Below, piece by piece: positions 36,027 through 46,952 of a stretch of 59,681 bases of DNA. Numbering within the stretch: the first letter of the stretch is position 1; every line of letters begins with the position of its first letter. The notes below the pieces were generated by a model. The model did not search any database. It saw nothing but the letters and a program-made list of their open reading frames with translations, and was not told the origin of the DNA. Where the stretch lies: NCBI RefSeq assembly GCF_900100485.1, contig NZ_FNDH01000017.1:1-59681 (forward strand), in the 5' to 3' direction. This DNA is from Nitrosomonas sp. Nm132. GTDB taxonomy: Bacteria > Pseudomonadota > Gammaproteobacteria > Burkholderiales > Nitrosomonadaceae. A program made the translations under genes and the position numbers.

Positions 36027-36725
36027 ATGGCAACTACCTTAATTACCGGTACAAATCGTGGCATTGGATTGGAGTTTGTCCGTCAATATGCTCAAGATGG
36101 TTGGTATGTGATAGCCTGTTGCCGTCAGCCTGAAAAAGCGGAAGATCTCAGTCGGCTCACGGCTCAATACCCCGATCACATCAGAATTTATGCACTCGAT
36201 GTGGCAGATCATCAACAAATTGACCAATTAGCCAGGTCATTGACCAGTGAAACCATTGATCTGCTGATCAACAATGCCGGTATTTATCCGCCTTCTGATG
36301 ATGGAGGTTTTGGCAGTATCGACTATGCTGCATGGATTCAGGCCATGCAAATCAATACGATGGCCCCGCTCAAGATGGCAGAAGCTTTTATCACTCAAAT
36401 CAGCAGCAGCAACTTAAAAACGATAGCTACAATTACCAGCAAAATGGGGAGCATTGCTGATAATCAACGAGGTGGAAGCTATATCTACCGATCAAGCAAA
36501 GCGGCAGTCAACATGGTTGCCAGGAGTCTTGCCATTGATCTGAAACCTCGTGGCATCACTTCAGTATTGCTACACCCTGGCTGGGTGAAAACCGATATGG
36601 GCGGACGAGATGCGCTCATTTCGACGGAACAAAGCGTTACAGGCATGCGACGTATATTGAGTGGCGTAGCATTGGCAGATACAGGAAAATTTTTCGCCTA
36701 CGACGGGCAACTCATCCCCTGGTAA
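36027..36725 (+). CDS. Short-chain dehydrogenase/reductase (C-factor-like SDR)
   Basis: 232 residues. Cofactor motif TGTNRGIG (residues ~7-14), NNAGIYP, a Ser in ATITSKMGS, the catalytic YIYRSSKAA (Tyr-x3-Lys) and HPGWVKTDMGG are all present, so it is likely an active NAD(P)H oxidoreductase. The order matches the CsgA/C-factor-like subgroup acting on unknown carbonyl substrates. Single gene. Confidence 0.88.
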   Translation: MATTLITGTNRGIGLEFVRQYAQDGWYVIACCRQPEKAEDLSRLTAQYPDHIRIYALDVADHQQIDQLARSLTSETIDLLINNAGIYPPSDDGGFGSIDYAAWIQAMQINTMAPLKMAEAFITQISSSNLKTIATITSKMGSIADNQRGGSYIYRSSKAAVNMVARSLAIDLKPRGITSVLLHPGWVKTDMGGRDALISTEQSVTGMRRILSGVALADTGKFFAYDGQLIPW

Positions 36726-36790
36726 GCGCTTTTGCTGTCCGATCTACATGCTGATTCATTGCAAATAATCTGACGATAGCGATTTTTCTG

Positions 36791-36839
36791 AGTGGTAGGG
36801 GAAACCACTGCGAAATGCTTATTTTCCTGAATTCAGGAA
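36791..36839. terminator. Two hairpins between convergent genes
   Basis: AGTGGT/ACCACT with a 7-nt loop (36791-36809) is followed by the perfect 16-bp palindrome TTCCTGAATTCAGGAA (36824-36839), flanked by TTT on the left and GAAAA on the right. They lie between the SDR gene and gatB, which converge, and could stop transcription from both sides. Confidence 0.4.
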
Positions 36840-36899
36840 GAAAATGAATCTGTGGCAGGATATTAGTGAATTTTCACAGATCAGACTTTGTGGTGAATT

Positions 36900-38339
36900 T
36901 TACTCCAGCAGCTTTTTCTTGAGGATCGTATTGACCTGTCCCGGATTCGCCTTACCTCTGGATGCTTTCATGATTTGTCCAACAAGCGAATTGAAGGCTT
37001 TTTCTTTTCCACTGCGATAATCTGTAACCTGCTGGGAATGAGCAGCAAGCACCTCGTCAATGAGTTTTTCGATTTCGCTATCATCCGAGATCTGCTTGAG
37101 TCCTTTTGCAGCAATAATAGCATCGGCGCTTCCGTCATGCTCACCCTGCCACATACTATCAAAGACATCCTTGGCGCTTTTTCCTGAGATGGTACCATCG
37201 CTGATACGCGTAAGTAATTCTGCCAACTGCGCTGGACTTACCGGGCATTGTGCGATCTCGATACCTTCTTTGTTGAGCCGGCCACTAACTTCTCCCATAA
37301 CCCAGTTAGCACAGAGCTTAACCTGTGCCGGGAGCTGCTTAACCGTATTTTCGAAATAATCGGCCATTTCCCTAGTTGCAATCAGTACACTTGCATCATA
37401 ACTTGACAGCCCAAAATCTTCTACATAACGATTGTGTCTTGCTTCTGGTAACTCTGGCAGCATTACTTCGACCCGTTCAATCCACTCTTTCGATATCTCC
37501 AAAGGCAGTAAATCAGGATCTGGAAAATAGCGATAATCATGCGCATCTTCCTTGCTGCGCATGGTACGCGTTTCATCCCGGTTAGCATCATATAGTCGCG
37601 TTTCTTGGGTAATACTCCCCCCGTCTTCCAGGATCTCAATCTGTCGCCTAGCTTCAAAATCGATTGCTTTTTCAAGGAAGCGGAACGAGTTAAGATTCTT
37701 AATCTCACAGCGTGTACCCAACCTTTCTGCTCCACGCGGCCGGACAGAGACATTGGCGTCACAGCGGAATGATCCCTCCTGCATATTACCATCACAAATC
37801 CCGATCCAGCGAACCAGCGTATGCAGCGCCTTAGCGTAAGCAACCGCTTCTGCGCTACTGCGCATATCCGGCTCGGAAACAATTTCCAGCAAGGGTGTAC
37901 CGGCACGATTTAGATCAATACCACTCATGCCATGAAAATCTTCATGCAATGACTTGCCTGCATCTTCTTCCAGGTGCGCGCGTGTTAGCCGGACTATTTT
38001 TTCGGTCTCACCCACCTGGATCTTGATACTCCCTCCCTCTACAACTGGCAGCTCAAACTGGCTAATTTGATAACCTTTTGGTAAATCAGGGTAAAAGTAA
38101 TTTTTCCGTGCAAATATTGAAGGAGAGTTAATTTTTGCTCCAACTGCCAGGCCAAATTTGATCGCACGTTCAACTGCCCCATAGTTTAATACTGGCAGCA
38201 CCCCCGGCAACGCAATATCGACTGCGCACGCCTGGGTATTGGGTTGCGCTCCATAGGCTGTAGAGGCACCTGAGAATATCTTCGATTGTGTCGAGAGTTG
38301 AGTATGTACCTCAAGACCGATAACAATTTCCCATTGCAT
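36900..38339 (-). CDS. gatB: GatB, Asp/Glu-tRNA amidotransferase subunit B
   Basis: 479 residues. The catalytic kinase/transamidation core has [40 protein letters not shown] and [17 protein letters not shown]; the C-terminal YqeY-like tail ([20 protein letters not shown]) binds tRNA. With GatA and GatC it converts Glu-tRNA(Gln) and/or Asp-tRNA(Asn) to the amide form. ATG 38339 has AGGGG about 10 nt upstream; TTG 38345 is the alternative. Confidence 0.96.
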   Translation of the reverse strand: MQWEIVIGLEVHTQLSTQSKIFSGASTAYGAQPNTQACAVDIALPGVLPVLNYGAVERAIKFGLAVGAKINSPSIFARKNYFYPDLPKGYQISQFELPVVEGGSIKIQVGETEKIVRLTRAHLEEDAGKSLHEDFHGMSGIDLNRAGTPLLEIVSEPDMRSSAEAVAYAKALHTLVRWIGICDGNMQEGSFRCDANVSVRPRGAERLGTRCEIKNLNSFRFLEKAIDFEARRQIEILEDGGSITQETRLYDANRDETRTMRSKEDAHDYRYFPDPDLLPLEISKEWIERVEVMLPELPEARHNRYVEDFGLSSYDASVLIATREMADYFENTVKQLPAQVKLCANWVMGEVSGRLNKEGIEIAQCPVSPAQLAELLTRISDGTISGKSAKDVFDSMWQGEHDGSADAIIAAKGLKQISDDSEIEKLIDEVLAAHSQQVTDYRSGKEKAFNSLVGQIMKASRGKANPGQVNTILKKKLLE

Positions 38340-38395
38340 GTTCAAAAAACCCCTTTTACTTCTGAAGTAGCTGATAAATTATGAATAATTACTTG

Positions 38396-39859
38396 CTATG
38401 CTTCAGGCAAGCGCGCAGGTGCGCGCAGATGCCAGTCTGTCACTTGCTGATATTGATGTGCGATATTTAACATCTGAGCTTCTCTGAAGTAATTACCGAT
38501 GATATGCAATCCCACCGGCCTGTTCTTGTCACCAAATCCCACCGGAATCGACATACCTGGCAATCCAGCTAAATTTGCTGCGCTGGTATAAATATCCGAT
38601 AAATACATCTGAATGGGATCGTTGCTCTTTTCACCAAAATTGAATGCAACTGCGGGTGAGGTCGGTCCCATGATGACATCACATTGCTTAAATGCTTCAG
38701 TAAAATCACTTGCGATCAAACGGCGCAGTTTCTGCGCTTGAAGATAATAAGCATCGTAATAACCATGGGATAGCACGTACGTACCAATCAGGATACGACG
38801 TTTGACTTCCGCGCCAAAGCCTTGGGTTCGTGTTTTTTTATACATATCTTCAAGGTCAGTATATTGTGCAGCACGATAGCCATAGCGTACCCCATCAAAA
38901 CGAGATAGATTACTGGATGCTTCTGCCGGAGCCAAAACATAATAAACCGGAATAGCAAGCCCAGTATTTGGCAAAGAAATCTCAACAATCGTTGCGCCCA
39001 GTTTGCGATACTCTGCAATAGCAGCTTCTACCGCACTTGCTACATCATTGCTCATACCTTTAGCAAAGTATTCCTTAGGTAGTCCGATACGTAGCTGCCC
39101 AAGTGGTTTTTCCAGATCACAAGCATAATCTTCGGGTTCCCGCTGCAAACTGGTCGAATCACGCGCATCAAACCCTGCCATGACATTCAATAAAAACGCC
39201 AGATCCTCGGCTGATTTGGCCATTGGCCCTGCTTGATCCAAACTGGAAGCAAACGCAATCATGCCATAGCGAGAAACCAATCCATATGTAGGTTTGATAC
39301 CAGAAATACCGCACAGTGCTGCCGGCTGGCGTATGGAACCACCCGTATCCGTAGCCGTCGCAGCAGGTGCCATACGCGCAGCCACTGCGCATGCAGAGCC
39401 TCCAGAACTACCCCCGGGGACGGCTGCAATATCCCAAGGATTTTTGACGGACCCATAGTATGAAGTTTCGTTACTGGATCCCATAGCGAATTCATCCATG
39501 TTGGTTTTGCCGATATTAACGGCACCTACTTGATTGAAGCGCTCAATTACAGTCGCATCATAGGGAGAGATAAAATTCGAAAGCATTTTGGACCCGCACG
39601 TCGTCAACCACCCCTTGGCACAGAAAATATCTTTTTGTGCAACAGGTATTCCCGTGAGAGGATAAGCTTGTCCTGATGCAATCATTTTGTCAGCAATTTG
39701 TGCCTGAGCAAGACTCATCTCTTCATTGAGGGTAATAAAAGCATTCAAATCTTGATTAAGCGCCTTAATGCGTTTAAGAAACGCTTTAGTCAGTTCTAAG
39801 CTGGAAATTTTTCTTTCTGCAAGTTGTGCAGCGAGCTGCTTGAGGCTAGCGTTCAACAT
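38396..39859 (-). CDS. gatA: GatA, Asp/Glu-tRNA amidotransferase subunit A
   Basis: 487-residue amidase-signature protein. The Ser-cisSer-Lys triad is readable as Lys76 (PVAQKD), Ser151 ([10 protein letters not shown]) and Ser175 ([10 protein letters not shown]). It releases ammonia from glutamine for the GatB reaction. It sits between gatC and gatB in one operon, with about 60-nt gaps. Confidence 0.97.
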   Translation of the reverse strand: MLNASLKQLAAQLAERKISSLELTKAFLKRIKALNQDLNAFITLNEEMSLAQAQIADKMIASGQAYPLTGIPVAQKDIFCAKGWLTTCGSKMLSNFISPYDATVIERFNQVGAVNIGKTNMDEFAMGSSNETSYYGSVKNPWDIAAVPGGSSGGSACAVAARMAPAATATDTGGSIRQPAALCGISGIKPTYGLVSRYGMIAFASSLDQAGPMAKSAEDLAFLLNVMAGFDARDSTSLQREPEDYACDLEKPLGQLRIGLPKEYFAKGMSNDVASAVEAAIAEYRKLGATIVEISLPNTGLAIPVYYVLAPAEASSNLSRFDGVRYGYRAAQYTDLEDMYKKTRTQGFGAEVKRRILIGTYVLSHGYYDAYYLQAQKLRRLIASDFTEAFKQCDVIMGPTSPAVAFNFGEKSNDPIQMYLSDIYTSAANLAGLPGMSIPVGFGDKNRPVGLHIIGNYFREAQMLNIAHQYQQVTDWHLRAPARLPEA

Positions 39860-39919
39860 GAGGATTCAAAAATGGTGAATTACAAAAAATAAACTGGAAA
39901 GGGGCAATGCGCTTAAGCT

Positions 39920-40207
39920 CTACTCAATCACTTTAGGAACTAAATAAAGTCCTGCTTCCACCTGTGGCGCGATAGATTGAAATAGCATATGTTGGTCAGA
40001 TTCAGTAACGACATCTTCACGCAACCGTTGTATCATATCTTGCGCATGACTCATTGGCTCAATATCGGCTGTATCCACAGTCTGCATCTGTTCGATTAAA
40101 TCAAAAATACCAGATAATTGCATAAGTGCTTGTTGTGCTTCATCCTCACTAATTTCAATACGAGCGAGATTGGCTACACGTTTTACATCATCTAATGATA
40201 GAGTCAT
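39920..40207 (-). CDS. gatC: GatC, Asp/Glu-tRNA amidotransferase subunit C
   Basis: 95 residues, the family length. Features: [17 protein letters not shown] at the start, [18 protein letters not shown], and [10 protein letters not shown] near the end. It wraps around GatA-GatB and holds them together. It is the first gene of gatCAB, divergent from mreB across a 140-bp region that must hold both promoters. Confidence 0.94.
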   Translation of the reverse strand: MTLSLDDVKRVANLARIEISEDEAQQALMQLSGIFDLIEQMQTVDTADIEPMSHAQDMIQRLREDVVTESDQHMLFQSIAPQVEAGLYLVPKVIE

Positions 40208-40332
40208 TTACTGTCAAGAGCTTTATATTTAAATACGTAATAGAGTATCATGACATGTCTGATGAGCGCATACTTTTTGCACATCCACAGTACTTCAATC
40301 ACTTCTTTTTTTACTGAATCTGTCATCATTAA

Positions 40333-41409
<1,077 letters not shown>

Positions 41410-41481
41410 TCTGATTTCAATCAGTTACCATGGGTTATTCAAATAAATAACTCAGTAACGAAATTTTAAATTTAAAATGCG

Positions 41482-42384
41482 ATGGAGACAGTTCCACAAT
41501 TTTTCAGAGCTGGTCCGAGTCCACAGGTACGCTTATTTTTTTTTGTATTATTATCCATCCTCCTGATGGTAATGGATACCCGCTTTAATTCCTTTTCTGA
41601 AATACGTCAGACTGTTGGCATGATCATCTATCCTCTGCAAAGGCTCGCACATATACCAACAGCCTTATATGATCAGGCAGGAGAGCTCATAAATGATTTT
41701 CGGTTGACAAAAGAAATTGCTTCTCTCAGACAGCAATATTTCTTTAACCAACAAAAACTCTTCCGGCTACAAATGCTAGAAGAAGAAAATGCCCAATTGC
41801 GCGCATTGCTGGGTGCTGCCCGGCAAACAGAAGCCAAGGCGATCATGGCAGAAATTTTATATGTTCCACGCGATCCCTTTAATCGTAAGGTAACCCTCAA
41901 TAAGGGAAGTTTTAGTGAGATCGAAGCAGGTCAGGTAGTCGTAGATAATTTGGGGGTCATCGGACAAATAACACAAGTTCACCCCTGGTTATCCGAAGTC
42001 ACACTCATCACTGATAAAGATCATGCTGTTCCTGTACAGGTTGCCCGTAATGGCTTACGCTCAATCGTTTCTGGTGCTGGCAAAAATAATGAGTTAGAGC
42101 TACGCTATTTATCGGTCAACGCGGATATCCAAAAAGGCGATTTACTTATTACCTCCGGGATTGGAGGTGTCTATCCGCCCGGTCTACCTGTAGCGCGAGT
42201 AGAAAATATTGAGCATGATCGCTCACGTGGTTTTGCGCACATCAAGTGCACTCCTATCGCGGGTGTGAATAGAAGCAGACAGGTATTGATACTTTCCTTA
42301 TCATCACCCGCGCCCAAGCAACCTGAAGAAGAGCCGAGAAGCGCCGCTCCGCAAGAAAAGCAAAGGAGAAGCCGTGTCCAATGA
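41482..42384 (+). CDS. mreC: MreC, elongasome scaffold
   Basis: 300 residues: one N-terminal transmembrane helix (~17-34), a coiled coil (~65-110, rich in Leu, Gln and Glu) and the periplasmic beta-barrel pair (ILYVPRDPFNRKVTLNKG; LITSGIGGVYPPGLPVARV). It has a short Pro/Glu-rich C-terminal tail. It activates PBP2 and links it to MreB. It overlaps mreD by 11 bp. Confidence 0.93.
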   Translation: METVPQFFRAGPSPQVRLFFFVLLSILLMVMDTRFNSFSEIRQTVGMIIYPLQRLAHIPTALYDQAGELINDFRLTKEIASLRQQYFFNQQKLFRLQMLEEENAQLRALLGAARQTEAKAIMAEILYVPRDPFNRKVTLNKGSFSEIEAGQVVVDNLGVIGQITQVHPWLSEVTLITDKDHAVPVQVARNGLRSIVSGAGKNNELELRYLSVNADIQKGDLLITSGIGGVYPPGLPVARVENIEHDRSRGFAHIKCTPIAGVNRSRQVLILSLSSPAPKQPEEEPRSAAPQEKQRRSRVQ

Positions 42385-42892
42385 TTATCTTGGCCAGGAG
42401 CTCCCGCTGGAAGCAAAAAGCAGCTTCATCTTTTTCAGCCTGTTGATTGCGCTATTATTCAACCTACTGCCCCTACAAGAAATCATCTTGTTACTTCGTC
42501 CGGATTTTGTCGCGATTACGCTACTCTATTGGAGTGTTAACCACCCGCAGCGTATTGGAATGAGTCTTGCTTTTATTGCTGGTTTAGTCATGGATGTCAG
42601 CAATAGCAGTATTTTGGGTCAGCATGCATTGGCTTATTGCCTGATCACATTCTTTGGGATGATACTGCATCGACGCCTACGATTATTCAATGTCTTTCAA
42701 CAAGCACCTCAAATTCTCTGGATGCTGCTCATAACTCAGTTTGCTGTATTTCTAACGGGTATGCTAGGAGGCACTTATTTCCTCGACTGGTATTACTTTT
42801 TACCTAGTGTTACAGGCGCATTATTGTGGCCAGTGATTTCATTCTTGTTGGGCATCCCTCAAAAACCGAAAAGTGATCCTAACGAACTATGA
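42374..42892 (+). CDS. mreD: MreD, rod-shape membrane protein
   Basis: 172 residues with about five hydrophobic helices; LLRPDFVAITLLYW and GLVMDVSNSSILGQHALAY are the typical MreD segments. Initiation is at GTG 42374 with AAAGGAG 5 nt upstream, inside the end of mreC, and its stop overlaps mrdA by 4 bp. Confidence 0.92.
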   Translation: MSNDYLGQELPLEAKSSFIFFSLLIALLFNLLPLQEIILLLRPDFVAITLLYWSVNHPQRIGMSLAFIAGLVMDVSNSSILGQHALAYCLITFFGMILHRRLRLFNVFQQAPQILWMLLITQFAVFLTGMLGGTYFLDWYYFLPSVTGALLWPVISFLLGIPQKPKSDPNEL

Positions 42893-44784
42893 ATTATGGA
42901 GTTGAGCTTCGTAATCATTTGCGTGAATTACGTCATTTCCATATCAGGCTTACGATCAGCGCAGGCTTTGTCGTACTGTTATTTTGCCTACTGCTTACTC
43001 GTTTTTTTTATCTGCAGGCACTCCGGGGAGAACACTACACTACCCTGGCAGAAGCTAATCGAATAGCCATTATGCCACTCGTTCCCAATAGAGGTCTGAT
43101 TTATGATCGCAATGGAGCAATACTTGCACAGAACCATACGACTTATGCCCTGGAAATTGTACCGAATAAAGTTGCCAGCCTGGAATCAGCCATAGATGAA
43201 TTAGCGACCGTAATTGAAATCACACCGGAAGATCGTCAACGATTCAATAAACTGAGGCGGGAGAGCACGCGCTTTAAAAGTTTACCCATTCGAACTCGTT
43301 TATCAGATACTGAAGTAGCCAGCTTCGCAGCAAATCGCTACCGATTTCCTGGAATGGAAATTAAAGCACGGTTACTTCGTCATTATCCTCACGCCGAACT
43401 TTTATCCCATGTCATTGGATATATTGGCCGTATCAATGATAAGGATCTCGAGCAACTCGAAAACAATAATGAGCTAGAAAATTACCGAGGTTCCCTTCAT
43501 ATCGGAAGAATAGGCATTGAACAAAGTTATGAGAAAGAATTACACGGAATAACCGGCTTTGAACAAGTCGAAACAGATGTAGCAGGCCGGTACGTACGAA
43601 CATTATCCCGCACCCCACCTGTAGCTGGTAATGATTTAGTTCTCTCTCTTGATATCAAATTACAGCAAGCAGCAGAGCGCGCATTCGGTGATTATCGGGG
43701 GGCATTAGTAGCGATGGATCCAACAAATGGTGAAATCCTCGCTTTTGTCAGCAAGCCGGGGTTTGATCCCAATCTATTTGTAGATGGTATCGATCACTTG
43801 AACTGGCGTTTACTCAATGAATCTATAGACAGACCTCTCAATAATCGTGCACTTCGAGGAATATATCCACCTGGCTCTACCTTTAAGCCTTTCATGGCGT
43901 TAGCTGGATTAGAATTAGGCAAGCGCACGTCCGAGTATTCGATTAATGATCCAGGTTACTTTAGCCTGCCCGGTAGTCAACACCGCTTCCGGGACTGGAA
44001 ACCAAGTGGGCATGGCCGGGTAAATCTGCACAAATCACTCGTTATTTCCTGTGATACGTACTATTACACCCTTGCAAACGATCTAGGAATAAACAATATT
44101 TTCAGCTTTATCAGTCAGTTTGGATTTGGCAGAAAAACCGAGGTTGATATTCCAGGTGAAGTGGCTGGACTCCTTCCCTCACCTGAGTGGAAAATGAAGC
44201 GTTTTAAGCAAAACTGGTTCCCTGGTGACACGATTTCCGTTGGGATCGGTCAAGGCTATAATCTGGCCACACCCCTTCAACTGACTTTCGCCACCATGAT
44301 TCTTGCCAACAAGGGCACAGCTTATCGTCCGCATTTTGTGAAACAGATTCAAGATAACAAAATAGGCCAATTATTTGAGAATAAAGCCAATCAGATGCAT
44401 ACGCTAGATTTAAAAAAAGAAAATTTGAAACACGTCAACAATGCACTAGCTGATGTAACACGCCCTGGTGGAACAGCAGCACGAGCAGGTGCAAATGCTG
44501 CTTATACTTTTGCCGGAAAAACAGGCACCTCACAAGTCATTAATATTAAACAAGGCGAACGCTATATTGCCAGCAAAATACAGGAACGCCACCGTGACCA
44601 TGCGCTATTTACAGCTTATGCGCCAGCAGAGAATCCAAAAATTGTGATGACGGTGCTAGTTGAAAACGGTGGCTCTGGCGGCTCGACTGCTGCACCTATT
44701 GCACGGCAGATATTGGATTATTTCTTTCTTGGAAAAACACCTGAGCCCATACTTGCTGAAAAAGCAAATAATCGATCGCATTAG
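42889..44784 (+). CDS. mrdA: Penicillin-binding protein 2 (elongation transpeptidase)
   Basis: 631 residues. The N-terminal membrane anchor lies at ~22-40, the pedestal domain includes NRGLIYDRNGAILA, and the transpeptidase domain has the active Ser330 in GSTFKP (SxxK), the SxN-like SCD at ~387 and KTGTS at ~548. It cross-links peptidoglycan during elongation with RodA. SCD instead of SxN is normal for PBP2. Confidence 0.96.
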   Translation: MNYGVELRNHLRELRHFHIRLTISAGFVVLLFCLLLTRFFYLQALRGEHYTTLAEANRIAIMPLVPNRGLIYDRNGAILAQNHTTYALEIVPNKVASLESAIDELATVIEITPEDRQRFNKLRRESTRFKSLPIRTRLSDTEVASFAANRYRFPGMEIKARLLRHYPHAELLSHVIGYIGRINDKDLEQLENNNELENYRGSLHIGRIGIEQSYEKELHGITGFEQVETDVAGRYVRTLSRTPPVAGNDLVLSLDIKLQQAAERAFGDYRGALVAMDPTNGEILAFVSKPGFDPNLFVDGIDHLNWRLLNESIDRPLNNRALRGIYPPGSTFKPFMALAGLELGKRTSEYSINDPGYFSLPGSQHRFRDWKPSGHGRVNLHKSLVISCDTYYYTLANDLGINNIFSFISQFGFGRKTEVDIPGEVAGLLPSPEWKMKRFKQNWFPGDTISVGIGQGYNLATPLQLTFATMILANKGTAYRPHFVKQIQDNKIGQLFENKANQMHTLDLKKENLKHVNNALADVTRPGGTAARAGANAAYTFAGKTGTSQVINIKQGERYIASKIQERHRDHALFTAYAPAENPKIVMTVLVENGGSGGSTAAPIARQILDYFFLGKTPEPILAEKANNRSH

Positions 44785-44883
44785 AAATGTAACAGATAAT
44801 TAATACGTTAACTTAAAGCTATTGCTTCTTTGACACATCGTTACCGTCGATCAACCATAATGGGTATTGGTAATTAAGTTGTT

Positions 44884-45987
44884 ATGATTGAATTCAAGCG
44901 CCTATGGCATTATCTCACACGCTATATCGATAACTTCTTGTTAGGCGGGATCTTTTTATTGATGCTGGTTGGACTAATCGTACTCTATAGCGCGAGCGGA
45001 GGAAATTTAGGCCGGGTTAGCAGCCAAATATTAAATATGATCGTAGCGCTCATAATTATGTGGTTGGTAGCCAATATTCCCCTTCAGCAAATTATGCGCC
45101 TTGCCTTACCATTGTACATAATAGGGATCGCTCTATTGATTGGTGTTGCCCTGTTTGGTGAGATACATAATGGCGCACGACGCTGGCTAAACATAGGAAT
45201 CACAAGGATTCAACCTTCCGAGCTGTTAAAAATAGCTGTTCCCCTCATGATGGCCTGGTATTTTGATAAATCCGAAATAACCCTGCGTTTACGCGATTAT
45301 GCCGGCGCTACCTTGATTCTATTATTACCCGTATTACTGATTGCTCGTCAACCTGACTTGGGAACAGCCTTATTGATTACAACGAGCGGTTTTTATGTCC
45401 TTTATTTTGCGGGTTTATCCTGGCGGGTGATGGCTGGTTTGTTAGCTACTGCTGCAAGTGTATTACCATTATTCTGGTCATTAGCAATGCATGACTATCA
45501 GCGTAAGCGCATTTTAACCATGCTTGATCCTTCTCAAGATCCGTTAGGGGCAGGTTACCACACTATACAAGCCAGCATTGCCATCGGCTCCGGAGGCATT
45601 ACCGGAAAAGGATGGCAAAAAGGAACACAATCCCAGCTGGATTTTTTACCCGAACAAAGTACCGATTTTATTTTTGCAGTATTCTCGGAGGAATTTGGTT
45701 TAATCGGCAATGGTTTGTTATTATTATTGTATCTAGTCGTCATCGGGCGTTGTATGATCATTACGGCCAATGCACCGACACAGTTTACCCGCCTCGTTGC
45801 CGGCTCGATCACATTGACTTTCTTTACCTATGTTTTCGTCAACATGGGGATGGTCAGTGGAATCCTGCCTGTAGTAGGTGTGCCCCTTCCATTGATCAGC
45901 TTTGGAGGAACATCTCTAGTAACGATGCTACTGGGCTTTGGTATTTTGATGAGTATACAAACACACCCTAAACTGGTAAAAACATAA
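44884..45987 (+). CDS. rodA: RodA, SEDS-family peptidoglycan polymerase
   Basis: 367 residues with ten membrane helices. SEDS signatures: NGARRWLNIGITRIQPSELLK, RQPDLGTALLI with the catalytic-type Asp, and GVPLPLISFGGTS near the C-terminus. It polymerises glycan strands for PBP2 to cross-link. A 99-bp gap after mrdA contains no gene. Confidence 0.96.
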   Translation: MIEFKRLWHYLTRYIDNFLLGGIFLLMLVGLIVLYSASGGNLGRVSSQILNMIVALIIMWLVANIPLQQIMRLALPLYIIGIALLIGVALFGEIHNGARRWLNIGITRIQPSELLKIAVPLMMAWYFDKSEITLRLRDYAGATLILLLPVLLIARQPDLGTALLITTSGFYVLYFAGLSWRVMAGLLATAASVLPLFWSLAMHDYQRKRILTMLDPSQDPLGAGYHTIQASIAIGSGGITGKGWQKGTQSQLDFLPEQSTDFIFAVFSEEFGLIGNGLLLLLYLVVIGRCMIITANAPTQFTRLVAGSITLTFFTYVFVNMGMVSGILPVVGVPLPLISFGGTSLVTMLLGFGILMSIQTHPKLVKT

Positions 45988-46000
45988 GGATGGTATACCC

Positions 46001-46918
46001 ATGTTTACAAATACACCTCATTCATTTTCTACTTTCTGGACATCTTGTCTTACTCCTCTCCTATCCATTATTGCGCTGATCACGTTAGTAGCTTGTAGTG
46101 GCACATCTAAGTATGCCGGGTCGCAAGAAAAAAGCGCGGCTACAGTCTCAACGGTCTCTGCAAGAACCAAAGGAGGAGGTTATTATCTTGATGATGGCCC
46201 ACCTGACAACCCACCGTCCAATCTAGACTCTATTCCCAATGCCATTCCACGCATCGAAACCTTAAGGTCAGCCAATATGCGCCCCTATGTTGCATTGGGC
46301 CAAACATTTACACCCATGACATCACTCGCCCCTCACAAAGAGCAAGGTATCGCCTCTTGGTATGGGCGTCGCTACCACGGTAAACAAACTGCTTCTGGAG
46401 AAGTGTACGACATGTATGCCATGACGGCCGCTCATCCAACTTTACCCATTCCAAGTTATGCTCGGGTTACTAACCTTAATAATGGCAAATCGGTGATCGT
46501 TCGCGTTAATGATCGAGGTCCTTTCTTGGCAAATAGAGTCATTGATCTTTCCTATACTGCAGCATACAAACTGGACGTCCTCGCAAATGGAAGTACTCCA
46601 GTGGTAGTTGAAACGATCATTCCAGGTGTCGCATCGTCTTCCCAAGTAAAAAAAACCGTATCTATACAACCACCTAATACACAAAGCAATAGAATCTACC
46701 TGCAACTTGCCGCATTTGGTTCTGCCAGTAATGCCCACAGCTTTCTTTCACAAATACGGGCAGAACTGCCATCCATCACTCATAAGACTGACATCACCAA
46801 TGAAGGTGGTCTATACAAAATCCATATTGGACCCTATTTCAGTCAGGTAGCTGCCAGAAAAACTGCTGACGAAATCGCGCAACGCATCGCTGTCAAACCG
46901 ATATTAACAATGCGTTAA
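46001..46918 (+). CDS. rlpA: RlpA-family septal-ring lytic transglycosylase lipoprotein
   Basis: 305 residues: a lipoprotein signal with LVAC at ~33, a low-complexity linker, a double-psi beta-barrel domain (GIASWYGRRYHGKQTASGE; VRVNDRGPFLANRVIDLSY, with the catalytic Asp-Arg-Gly-Pro) and a C-terminal SPOR domain (IYLQLAAFGSASNAHSFLSQ). RlpA cleaves naked glycan strands in some bacteria, and SPOR targets it to division sites. It lies 13 nt after rodA and ends the mreB operon. Confidence 0.93.
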   Translation: MFTNTPHSFSTFWTSCLTPLLSIIALITLVACSGTSKYAGSQEKSAATVSTVSARTKGGGYYLDDGPPDNPPSNLDSIPNAIPRIETLRSANMRPYVALGQTFTPMTSLAPHKEQGIASWYGRRYHGKQTASGEVYDMYAMTAAHPTLPIPSYARVTNLNNGKSVIVRVNDRGPFLANRVIDLSYTAAYKLDVLANGSTPVVVETIIPGVASSSQVKKTVSIQPPNTQSNRIYLQLAAFGSASNAHSFLSQIRAELPSITHKTDITNEGGLYKIHIGPYFSQVAARKTADEIAQRIAVKPILTMR

Positions 46919-46952
46919 CAGCTGATCGCGCACACTGTGCTAGAGTCTGTGT